64,000 nucleotides of DNA, taken from Caballeronia glathei (GTDB taxonomy: Bacteria; Pseudomonadota; Gammaproteobacteria; Burkholderiales; Burkholderiaceae). The position numbers were made by a program, and so were the translations under genes. The DNA lies in contig NZ_JFHC01000007.1 of assembly GCF_000698595.1 (NCBI RefSeq), positions 104,030 through 168,029 of the forward strand. Reading direction: 5' to 3'. Shown piece by piece: positions 57,084 to 64,000 of this stretch (within the stretch, counting starts at the first letter, position 1; every line of letters begins with the position of its first letter). The notes under the pieces were generated by a model. That model had not been told where the DNA came from, made no database searches, and saw only the letters and a program-made list of their open reading frames with translations.

Positions 57084-58004
57084 CTACTCAAAAAATTCTT
57101 CGTCGACCTTCTTTAGCTGGATCGTTTCTTCAACACGACAGCCAACGTTGTATCTGATCATCAGCTTGGCTAGCTGGCGACCGTCAATCAAGACAATACG
57201 CTTGCTAAGAAAATCAGCCGTCTCTCGGGCAGAAGGCGAGAACGCCGAGGTGGTGACAAAAAGCCCCTTTGCCGCCTTGAAACGATCCAGTGATCCAAAG
57301 AAATCCCTGAGCGCGCCCGAGCCGATATTATTGCCGTCCGAATAGCGCTTGGCCTGTACGTAGATCCGATCCAAACCCAAGGCGTCTTGGTCGATAACGC
57401 CATCAACGCCGCCGTCACCGCTCTTGCCTAACGCTCGGCCGGCGTCACTTGTAGACCCGCCATAACCCATGGCCAATAGCAACTGGACCACGAGACGCTC
57501 AAAAAACTCCGGCGGGCCCGCAATAACACGGGCGAGCAGATCAAGACTGAGTTCGTCGTCCAACTCTTCGTGAGCTTTTCGGATAATTTCGTCCGGCGTC
57601 ATGCCGCTCGCCTGGACAGCTTCCACTGCCGGCGAGTCTTTTCCGGCATTGCCGCTACCATTGCTGGCGTCCCGGAACAATACGAACTCCGGGAATTGTT
57701 CCAGAAAGCGAATGTCGATCTTTTCCGGCGGATTGGACAATACCTCACGTCCCCGATCGGTTATCTGGAAGTGCGCTCGTTTGGTCAACTCGACTAGGCC
57801 CGCCTTGCCCAAATAGCTTTTGGCCCAATGCACACGGTTAGCGAAAGTGGTCTGTTTTCCGGATGGAAGAAGTTCCGACCGCTCGTCCTCTGTCAGTTGA
57901 AATTTGTCAGCCAACAACTGGACGACCTCAGAAATTTTCATCTCACCCATTTCGGACGAACGTAGGACGGGAAGCATCAAAGTCTGAAAATCAGGAATGG
58001 CCAT
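57084..58004 (-). CDS. mrr: Mrr-like type IV restriction endonuclease
   Basis: A 306-residue protein with the Mrr layout. The N-terminal ~100 residues form a winged-helix Mrr_N domain (MAIPDFQTLMLPVLRSSE...FANRVHWAKSYLGKAGLVELTKRAHFQITDRGREVL). The C-terminal part is a PD-(D/E)xK nuclease (FERLVVQLLLAMGYGG, SGDGGVDGVIDQDALGLDRIYVQAKRY, where D...QAK is the catalytic signature). Mrr enzymes cleave methylated DNA and can cause damage and an SOS response after foreign methylation or pressure. Its base composition is clearly poorer in GC than all neighbours, a sign of transfer. Confidence 0.92.
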   Translation of the reverse strand: MAIPDFQTLMLPVLRSSEMGEMKISEVVQLLADKFQLTEDERSELLPSGKQTTFANRVHWAKSYLGKAGLVELTKRAHFQITDRGREVLSNPPEKIDIRFLEQFPEFVLFRDASNGSGNAGKDSPAVEAVQASGMTPDEIIRKAHEELDDELSLDLLARVIAGPPEFFERLVVQLLLAMGYGGSTSDAGRALGKSGDGGVDGVIDQDALGLDRIYVQAKRYSDGNNIGSGALRDFFGSLDRFKAAKGLFVTTSAFSPSARETADFLSKRIVLIDGRQLAKLMIRYNVGCRVEETIQLKKVDEEFFE

Positions 58005-58411
58005 TGTCGCTAGTCAATTAATCAGTCGGTGCCAATGCCGGCACTTTGCCGTGGTCTGAATATCATACCGCTTACCTTGACCGGTGACTTCCCAGCAAAT
58101 GTCCGCGCCTTTCCGAGACGCGCAATTGTCGCCTTGCCATTGGTTAAAGTCTGTTTCGGGTCGATCGCCGTCGGACGAATCCCGCATCGACGCGCAGGGA
58201 CCCGGCATCGTCGAGCTGCGGTGCCGTTGACGGCCTCAAAAGAAAAGCGCCGGATCATGCCGAGCGCTCTTTTTACGCTCGGCGGGATCTCTTAACTGTT
58301 TCCTGCCGCAATTTTTCACGTACCTGCCACAGCTTTAACTTTCGGTGGGCACCCGACACCTTCTGCATCCCAACCACTCGCTAAACCCGCAACTTCGCCA
58401 AATTTTCCCTT
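58005..58411. other. Intergenic region between the Mrr-like gene and higA
   Basis: About 407 bases without a supported gene. A 64-codon minus-strand frame (58208-58014) ends next to the Mrr start, but its composition is not convincing. An inverted repeat GCCGAGCG-(9 bases)-CGCTCGGC lies at 58259-58283 without a following T-run. Confidence 0.45.
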
Positions 58412-58720
58412 TCACGCCGCTTCGCGCGGCGCGATCTTCCGCGCGATTTCCTCCGCGTGCTCCTGCTCCGCGATCTTCAGGTCGTACGTCATCTGCAGGT
58501 TGAGCCAGGTCTGCGCGTCGCCGCCGAAATAGCGCGCGAGCCGCAGCGCCGTTTCGGGTGTGACGCCGCGGCGCTCGAGCACGATGTCGTTGATGCGGTT
58601 CGCCGTGACGTCGAGCGCGCGGGCGAGCGCATTCGCGGTCATGCCGAGCGGCACGAGATACTCTTCGCGCAGCACTTCGCCCGGGTGGACGGGACGCATG
58701 CCGTTCCTGGAAATAGCCAT
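58412..58720 (-). CDS. higA: HigA-family antitoxin
   Basis: A 102-residue antitoxin. It contains the HigA signature RPVHPGEVLREEYLVPLGMTANALARALDVTANRINDIVLERRGVTPETALRLARYFGG, an Xre-type helix-turn-helix. It binds and neutralises the toxin encoded 12 bases upstream and represses the shared promoter. The toxin-first order is standard for higBA. Confidence 0.94.
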   Translation of the reverse strand: MAISRNGMRPVHPGEVLREEYLVPLGMTANALARALDVTANRINDIVLERRGVTPETALRLARYFGGDAQTWLNLQMTYDLKIAEQEHAEEIARKIAPREAA

Positions 58721-58732
58721 GGGTTGCCTCGC

Positions 58733-59011
58733 TTAGTGATAGTCGATGATCCGCACGTCGGCCGGCCCGTCCGGCGTCCATGAGAAACAGATCCGCCACT
58801 GGTCGTTGATGCGGATGCTGTAGCTTTTCGCCAGATCGCCGCGCAGTGTTTCCAGCCTGTTTCCCGGCGGCACCCTGAGCGCCCCGAGCGTGGCGGCCGC
58901 GTCGAGCAGCGTGAGCTTGCGTTCGGCGGTGGCCAGGATGTTGGCGAAGCGGCGGGAACTGCCGGTTTCACACAGCGCCTTCGTTTCGGCGCAGGCGAAA
59001 GACTGAATCAT
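58733..59011 (-). CDS. higB: HigB/RelE-family toxin
   Basis: A 92-residue RelE-superfamily ribosome-dependent mRNA interferase. Diagnostic segments are MIQSFACAETKALCETGSSRRF, KLTLLDAAATLGALRVPPGNRLETLRGD, and the C-terminal catalytic strands YSIRINDQWRICFSWTPDGPADVRIIDYH, with the Arg-Ile-Cys-Phe strand and final Tyr-His. It starts 9 bases after a good -10 box and is coupled to higA. All segments expected of an active HigB are present. Confidence 0.94.
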   Translation of the reverse strand: MIQSFACAETKALCETGSSRRFANILATAERKLTLLDAAATLGALRVPPGNRLETLRGDLAKSYSIRINDQWRICFSWTPDGPADVRIIDYH

Positions 59012-59019
59012 CGGTTTTC

Positions 59020-59050
59020 ATTCTATGCTGTTTGCCGACAAGCGGCAAAC
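59020..59050 (-). promoter_or_regulatory. higBA promoter and operator
   Basis: On the minus strand TTGCCG (59048-59043), 17 bases, TAGAAT (59025-59020) forms a good promoter. The perfect inverted repeat GTTTGCCG-ACAAG-CGGCAAAC (59030-59050) covers the -35 and spacer, the expected place for the HigA/HigAB repressor. Confidence 0.8.
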
Positions 59051-59125
59051 TATTTTTCGGAGCCGGCGGGCTGCCGGAACGGTTCGTGCAGCGTCACCGG
59101 ACGCTCGTCTTTTTTGCGACAAATA

Positions 59126-59141
59126 CTGTATGAGTGTACAG
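59126..59141. promoter_or_regulatory. LexA (SOS) box upstream of the UvrA gene
   Basis: CTGT-ATGAGTGT-ACAG matches the CTGT-N8-ACAG LexA consensus exactly, flanked by TA on the left and T on the right. It lies 97 bases before the proposed UvrA start. An in-frame ATG at 59130 lies inside the box and is therefore unlikely to be the start codon. Confidence 0.85.
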
Positions 59142-59237
59142 TGGCGAGCTTGTCGGCCGGCGTGTGCAGATGGCATAAGCCGTTTCCCGCCCGGCGCCGC
59201 CTCACGGCGATCCAACTCATTGAACCGGTTAGCAAAA

Positions 59238-62200
59238 TTGGCTTCGAACAACGCAATCCGCATTCGCGGCGCCCGCCAGCACAACCTCAAGAACCTCGAT
59301 CTCGACCTGCATACCGGCCAGATGACCGTGGTGACCGGCCCGTCGGGTTCGGGCAAGTCCAGTCTCGTGTTCGACACGCTCTACGCGGAAGGCCAGCGCC
59401 GCTATGTCGAGACGTTCAGCGCCTACGCGCGCCAGTTTCTCGACCGGATGGACCGCCCGCAGGTGGACCGCGTGGACGGCGTGCCGCCCGCCATCGCGAT
59501 CGATCAGACCAATCCGGTGCGCAGTTCGCGTTCGACGGTCGGCACGATGACCGAGCTGAACGACCACCTGAAGCTCTTCTACGCCCGCGCCGCCGAGCTT
59601 TTCGACCGCAAGACGTCGCACCAGGTGCGCCACGACACGCCGGAGACGATCTACGCCGAGTTGCTCGAACGCACGCGCGCGGCCGATCCGCGCATCGCGA
59701 TCACGTTTCCCGTCGAGCTGCCCGACAGTGCGAGCGACGACGAAGTCGCGCAATGGCTCTCCGCGAGCGGCTACACGCGCGTGCAGGCAAAGCGCCACGT
59801 CGAGACGGAGGGCGGCGCGCGCCAGTTGCTCGACGTCGTCGCGGACCGGTTCCGCCTTCAGAACACCGAGCGCTCGCGGGCGCTGGAGGCGATCGAAGGC
59901 GCGCTCCTGCGCGGCACGGGGCGGGTGAACGTCTACGTGCTCGCGGACGAGGGCGAACCGGAAATCTGGCGTTTTTCCACCGGCCTGCACAGTCCCGAAA
60001 GCGATATCCGCTACGCTGATCCGCAACCGGCGCTCTTTTCCTTCAATTCCGCGTATGGCGCGTGCGAGACGTGCCGGGGCTTCGGCCGCGTGATCGGCGT
60101 GGATCTGGGCCTCGTCATTCCCGACGCGCGCAAGACGCTGAAGGAAGGCGCGATCAAGACGCTCCAGACGCCCGCGTGGAAGGAAAACCAGGACGACCTC
60201 GTGCGCTATGGCGCGAAGGCGGGCATCCGTCTCGGCGTGCCGTGGAGCGAGCTCACGCAAAAGGAGCGCGACTGGGTCATCAAGGGCTCGCCCGACTGGA
60301 CGGGCAAGTGGGGCAATCAGTGGTACGGCGTGCAGCGCTTCTTCGACTATCTGGAATCGAAGGCGTACAAGATGCACATTCGCGTGCTGCTGTCCAAATA
60401 CCGCAGCTACACGAAGTGTCCGGCGTGCGACGGCGCGCGCCTGAAGACCGAAGCGCTGCTGTGGCGCCTCGGCACGAAAGAGCAGGCCGACGCCGTGCTG
60501 TCCCCGTCCGCTCGCTTCATGCCGACAGGCGTCGAATGGTCGCGCGCGCAACTGGAAGCCCTGGCCGGCCTCACGCTGCACGACCTGATGCTGATGCCGA
60601 TCGAGCGCATCCGCCGATTCTTCGACTCCCTTACGCTGCCAAGCACGCTCCTCGACGAAGCACTGAAGCTGCTGCACGCCGAAGTGCGCACGCGCCTCAA
60701 GTATCTGTGCGACGTCGGCCTCGGCTATCTGACGCTCGATCGCCAGAGCCGCACGCTGTCGGGCGGCGAAGTGCAGCGCATCAACCTGACGACCGCGCTC
60801 GGCACGTCGCTCGTCAACACGCTCTTTGTCCTCGACGAACCAAGCATCGGCCTGCATCCGCGCGACCTGAACCGCATCGTCGAGGCGATGCACCGGCTGC
60901 GCGACGCGGGCAACACGCTCGTGGTGGTCGAGCACGATCCGTCGGTGATGCTCGCGGCCGATCGCCTCATCGACATGGGCCCCGGCCCGGGCGAGCGCGG
61001 CGGCGGCATTGTCTACGACGGCGCTCCGAACGACATCCAGAACAGCGACACGCTGACAGGCGCCTATCTCGGCGGCAGGAAGCATGTGGCGCATGCGTCG
61101 AACTGGCTGCGGCGGCGGGTGGACGACGCCACGCCGCGCCTCGTCCTCGAAGGCGCGAGCGATCACAATCTGCGCGACGTGACGGTCGACATTCCGCTGG
61201 AGCGGCTCGTCTGCGTGACCGGCGTGTCGGGTTCCGGCAAGTCGACGCTCATTCAGGACGTGCTTGCGCCCGCGCTGGCCCGCCACTTCGGCAAGGCGAC
61301 CGAAGCGCCCGGCGCCTTCCGCGCGCTGAAAGGCGCGGATCAGCTATCCGACGTGATCTTCGTCGACCAGTCGCCGATCGGCCGCACCGCGCGTTCGAAT
61401 CCGGCGAGCTACGTCGGCGCGTTCGACGAAATCCGCAAGCTCTTCTCGAAAGCGCCGCTCGCGTTGCAGCGCGGCTACGGCGCGAGCATGTTCAGCTTCA
61501 ATTCGGGCGACGGCCGCTGCCCGACCTGCGGCGGCTCGGGCTTCGAGCACGTCGAGATGCAGTTCCTGAGCGACGTCTATCTGCGCTGCCCGGATTGCGA
61601 CGGACGCCGCTATCGCGCGGAAATCCTGGAAGTGAAGATCGGGCGCGGCTCGCGCGAGCTGAGCGTCGCCGACGTGCTGGAACTGACGGTGAGCGAGGCC
61701 GTCGCGCTGTTTTCGAACGACGCCGAAGTGCTGCGCGTCCTCCAGCCGATCGTCGATGTGGGGCTGGAGTACGTGAAGCTCGGCCAGCCGGTGCCGACGC
61801 TCTCGGGCGGCGAGGCGCAGCGGCTGAAGCTGGCGGGCTTCCTCGCGGAGACGTCGCAGGCGAAGGGCGCGAAGGAAGGGCGTCTCTTCATGTTCGACGA
61901 ACCGACCACGGGCCTGCATTTCGACGACATCGCCAAGCTCATGCAGGCGCTGCGGCGTCTCCTGGAGCGCGGCCATTCGCTCGTCGTGATCGAGCACAAC
62001 CTCGACGTGATCCGCGCGGCCGACTGGATCATCGACCTCGGCCCGGAAGGCGGCGACGGCGGCGGGCAGGTCGTGTGCGTCGGCACGCCGGACGACGTGG
62101 CCGCGTGCGAGGCGTCGCACACCGGGCGCGCGCTCGTCGACTACGAGGAAGCGATGGCGCCGGGCGCCGCCGAAAAGCGCGCGGCGGGCGTGCCGCTGCA

Positions 62201-64000
62201 GCTCGCGGCGGAAGTGGCGAGCGCGCGCCGCGCGTTGCAGGGCGAGGACGTCGTGCGCATCGTGAATGCGCGCGAGCACAACCTGAAATCGCTCGACGTG
62301 GACATTCCGCACGGCCGCTTCAACGTGATCACGGGCGTGTCCGGCTCCGGCAAGTCGACCCTCGCGTTCGACATCCTGTTCCACGAAGGCCAGCGCCGCT
62401 ATCTCGAATCGCTGAACGCCTATGCGCGCTCGATCGTGCAGCCGGCCGGGCGTCCCGAAGTCGATGCCGTCTACGGCATTCCGCCGACCGTTGCCATCGA
62501 GCAGCGGCTTTCGCGCGGCGGCCGCAAGAGCACGGTCGCGACCACGTCCGAGGTCTGGCACTTCCTGCGACTGCTCTATGTGAAGCTCGGCATCCAGCAT
62601 TGCGTGCACGACGGCGCGCCGGTCCAGGCGCAAAGCGCCGAATCGATCGTCGCGCAGATCATGCGCGACTACAAGGGACAGCACGTCGGGCTGCTCGCGC
62701 CGCTCGTCGTGAACCGCAAGGGCGTCTATACCGATATCGCGAAGTGGGCGAAGGCGCGCGGCAACACGCATCTGCGCGTCGACGGCGAGTTTCTGCCCGT
62801 GAGTCCGTGGCCGAAGCTCGACCGCTTTCGCGAGCACACGATCGAACTGCCGGTGGGCGATATCGTCGTCTCGGCGGGCGACGAGGCCGCGTTGCGCAAG
62901 CTGCTCGACGAAACGCTCGAACTCGGCAAGGGAGTGATGCACCTGCTCGCGCCGCTCGACGAACTGCACGGCGCCCTCTCGAACGGCCATCGCCGCGGGC
63001 GGGAACAAACGCGCGTGTTCTCGACAAAACGCGCCTGCCCGGTCTGCGGCACGAGCTATCCGGAACTCGATCCGCGCATGTTCTCGTACAACAGCAAGCA
63101 CGGCTGGTGCGGCACCTGCGTCGGCACGGGCCTGAAGCTCACGCGCGAGCAGCGCGCCGCCTATGACGACACGATCCTCGCCGGCGACGACCGCGGCCGC
63201 GAACAGACCATCGGTTCGGTGGAGCAGGAGCCGGACGATGTCGTGGACGTGCCGTGCCCCGACTGCGAAGGCACGCGGCTGAACGATGTCGCGCGCGCGG
63301 TGACGTTCGGCAACTATCCGATCACCGAAGTCGGCCGCTGGACCGTGAGCGACACGCGCGCGTGGATCTCGAAGCTCGCGCTGAAAGGCCGCGACGCCGA
63401 TATCGCCCGCGACGTGGTGAGCGAAATCGAAGGGCGGCTGCAATTCCTGGAGGAAGTCGGGCTCGGCTATCTGAGCCTCGACCGCGCCGCGCCGACGCTG
63501 TCCGGCGGCGAGGCGCAGCGCATCCGGCTCGCGGCGCAGCTCGGCAGCAACCTGCAGGGCGTGTGCTACGTGCTCGATGAACCGACCATCGGCCTGCATC
63601 CGCGCGACAACCAGATCCTGCTCGACGCGCTGAAGAAGCTCGGCGACAAGGGCAACACGCTCGTCGTGGTCGAGCACGACGAGGACACGATCCGCCGCGC
63701 CGATCACATCATCGATATCGGGCCGGGCGCCGGCAAGCGCGGCGGCACGGTGGTGGCGCAGGGCGGCGTGGACGACCTGGCGGCGCAGAAGGATTCGCTG
63801 ACCGGCCAGTTCCTCGCCAATCCGATTCAGCATCCGCTCCAGCCGCGCCGCGACGTGCGCGCGGCCACCGCGAAGCGCGCGGCAACGCCCGAGCAATGGC
63901 TGACGGTCGAAGGCGCGACGCTGCACAACCTGCGCGACGTCACGGCGAGCCTGCCGCTCGGGCGGCTCGTCGCGATCACGGGCGTGTCCGGCTCCGGCAA
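59238..64000 (+). CDS. uvrA: Double-length excinuclease subunit UvrA (continues past the window)
   Basis: About 1,587 codons are visible with no stop. The chain is two UvrA copies fused in tandem, with four ABC ATPase modules. Walker A motifs lie near residues 34 (GPSGSGKS), 662, 1033 and 1582 (each GVSGSGK). Three complete signatures are seen: TLSGGEVQRINL, TLSGGEAQRLKL and TLSGGEAQRIRL. Zinc-type Cys pairs include CETCRGFG/CPACDG, CPTCGGSGFEH/CPDCDG, CPVCG/CGTCVGTG and CPDCEG. UvrA recognises damaged DNA for nucleotide excision repair. The TTG at 59238 (LASNNAIRIRGARQHNL) is the likely start; TTG 59220 and ATG 59130 are in frame but less likely. Expected total length is about 1,900-2,000 residues. 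Confidence 0.92.
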   Translation, partial: MASNNAIRIRGARQHNLKNLDLDLHTGQMTVVTGPSGSGKSSLVFDTLYAEGQRRYVETFSAYARQFLDRMDRPQVDRVDGVPPAIAIDQTNPVRSSRSTVGTMTELNDHLKLFYARAAELFDRKTSHQVRHDTPETIYAELLERTRAADPRIAITFPVELPDSASDDEVAQWLSASGYTRVQAKRHVETEGGARQLLDVVADRFRLQNTERSRALEAIEGALLRGTGRVNVYVLADEGEPEIWRFSTGLHSPESDIRYADPQPALFSFNSAYGACETCRGFGRVIGVDLGLVIPDARKTLKEGAIKTLQTPAWKENQDDLVRYGAKAGIRLGVPWSELTQKERDWVIKGSPDWTGKWGNQWYGVQRFFDYLESKAYKMHIRVLLSKYRSYTKCPACDGARLKTEALLWRLGTKEQADAVLSPSARFMPTGVEWSRAQLEALAGLTLHDLMLMPIERIRRFFDSLTLPSTLLDEALKLLHAEVRTRLKYLCDVGLGYLTLDRQSRTLSGGEVQRINLTTALGTSLVNTLFVLDEPSIGLHPRDLNRIVEAMHRLRDAGNTLVVVEHDPSVMLAADRLIDMGPGPGERGGGIVYDGAPNDIQNSDTLTGAYLGGRKHVAHASNWLRRRVDDATPRLVLEGASDHNLRDVTVDIPLERLVCVTGVSGSGKSTLIQDVLAPALARHFGKATEAPGAFRALKGADQLSDVIFVDQSPIGRTARSNPASYVGAFDEIRKLFSKAPLALQRGYGASMFSFNSGDGRCPTCGGSGFEHVEMQFLSDVYLRCPDCDGRRYRAEILEVKIGRGSRELSVADVLELTVSEAVALFSNDAEVLRVLQPIVDVGLEYVKLGQPVPTLSGGEAQRLKLAGFLAETSQAKGAKEGRLFMFDEPTTGLHFDDIAKLMQALRRLLERGHSLVVIEHNLDVIRAADWIIDLGPEGGDGGGQVVCVGTPDDVAACEASHTGRALVDYEEAMAPGAAEKRAAGVPLQLAAEVASARRALQGEDVVRIVNAREHNLKSLDVDIPHGRFNVITGVSGSGKSTLAFDILFHEGQRRYLESLNAYARSIVQPAGRPEVDAVYGIPPTVAIEQRLSRGGRKSTVATTSEVWHFLRLLYVKLGIQHCVHDGAPVQAQSAESIVAQIMRDYKGQHVGLLAPLVVNRKGVYTDIAKWAKARGNTHLRVDGEFLPVSPWPKLDRFREHTIELPVGDIVVSAGDEAALRKLLDETLELGKGVMHLLAPLDELHGALSNGHRRGREQTRVFSTKRACPVCGTSYPELDPRMFSYNSKHGWCGTCVGTGLKLTREQRAAYDDTILAGDDRGREQTIGSVEQEPDDVVDVPCPDCEGTRLNDVARAVTFGNYPITEVGRWTVSDTRAWISKLALKGRDADIARDVVSEIEGRLQFLEEVGLGYLSLDRAAPTLSGGEAQRIRLAAQLGSNLQGVCYVLDEPTIGLHPRDNQILLDALKKLGDKGNTLVVVEHDEDTIRRADHIIDIGPGAGKRGGTVVAQGGVDDLAAQKDSLTGQFLANPIQHPLQPRRDVRAATAKRAATPEQWLTVEGATLHNLRDVTASLPLGRLVAITGVSGSG

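Noticed and set aside
58014..58208. A 64-codon minus-strand gene next to the Mrr-like gene
   Set aside because: No ribosome binding site or recognisable domain; composition is irregular. It could be a decayed fragment but cannot be supported.
58259..58283. Hairpin GCCGAGCG/CGCTCGGC as a terminator
   Set aside because: The Ts lie in the loop rather than after the stem, and no gene ends just before it on either strand.
59130..59237. An ATG at 59130 as UvrA start, adding 36 residues
   Set aside because: The ATG lies inside the LexA box, so a transcript regulated by LexA would probably start at or after it. The added residues do not resemble UvrA, which begins naturally at the NNAIRIRGARQHNL segment.
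60062..63166. A 1034-codon plus-strand open frame inside the UvrA region
   Set aside because: It is out of frame with the UvrA reading frame, which carries all Walker A, signature and zinc motifs. The alternative is Arg-rich and motif-free.

Overview
The window is about 64 kb of high-GC DNA packed with short intergenic gaps and translationally coupled genes. Gene content (EmrAB-NodT efflux, hutHCDFG, AfuABC-like transport, DUF4148 and NfeD/slipin genes, a four-module UvrA) and codon use point to a beta-proteobacterium of the Burkholderiaceae, most likely Paraburkholderia, Caballeronia or Burkholderia. It reads as chromosomal DNA rich in catabolic and transport operons. I saw no rRNA, tRNA, CRISPR array or intact insertion sequence.

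Layout. 1-3.5 kb: a truncated FUSC membrane protein, an aldo/keto reductase, and an SDR/MarR divergent pair with a palindromic operator. 3.6-12.9 kb: a tightly coupled peptide operon with an RpiR regulator, isoaspartyl peptidase, a complete GsiABCD-type peptide ABC transporter, a DmpA-type aminopeptidase and an M55 D-aminopeptidase. 12.9-16 kb: a small unknown protein, CrcB and AsmA. 16-22.2 kb: a TctDE-like two-component system divergent from an AfuABC/FbpABC-like ABC importer. 22.4-27.6 kb: a histidine utilisation operon, hutH-hutC-hutD-hutF-hutG, with two HutC-type operators but no hutU or hutI.

28.3-36.6 kb: a reductive pyrimidine degradation operon (PreT, PreA, dihydropyrimidinase, ureidopropionase-type amidohydrolase and an NCS1 transporter) divergent from a RutR-like TetR regulator, with a palindromic operator. 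36.7-39.5 kb: catalase, CDP-diacylglycerol pyrophosphatase and a decayed BrnA-type antitoxin. 39.6-44.8 kb: a sugar-acid operon (IlvD/Edd dehydratase, RraA-like protein, MFS transporter, LacI regulator) preceded by two LacI-type operators that are exact reverse complements of each other; an 11-bp tandem repeat sits at the end of the RraA gene. 44.8-47 kb, minus strand: an unknown protein, an aspartate carbamoyltransferase carrying an N-terminal helix-turn-helix domain, and YjbQ.

47-50.7 kb: a secreted unknown protein, an NfeD-slipin pair and an AhpD-like peroxidase. 50.9-56.7 kb: a LysR regulator, then an EmrA-EmrB-NodT tripartite efflux operon with a thioesterase, preceded by two identical 12-bp palindromes. 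56.7-59.1 kb: an accessory patch with a lower-GC Mrr-like restriction endonuclease and a higBA toxin-antitoxin pair with its operator and promoter. From 59.2 kb to the end: a LexA box and the first ~1590 codons of a UvrA with two fused UvrA copies.

The most unusual item is the HTH-aspartate carbamoyltransferase fusion. The same interrupted palindrome (ATGTACGC-N3-GCGTATA) occurs over its predicted promoter and again inside the gene exactly where the DNA-binding domain joins the enzyme domain. This suggests an enzyme that represses its own gene. All functional statements rest on reading the sequence by eye and on family knowledge; no database search was run.
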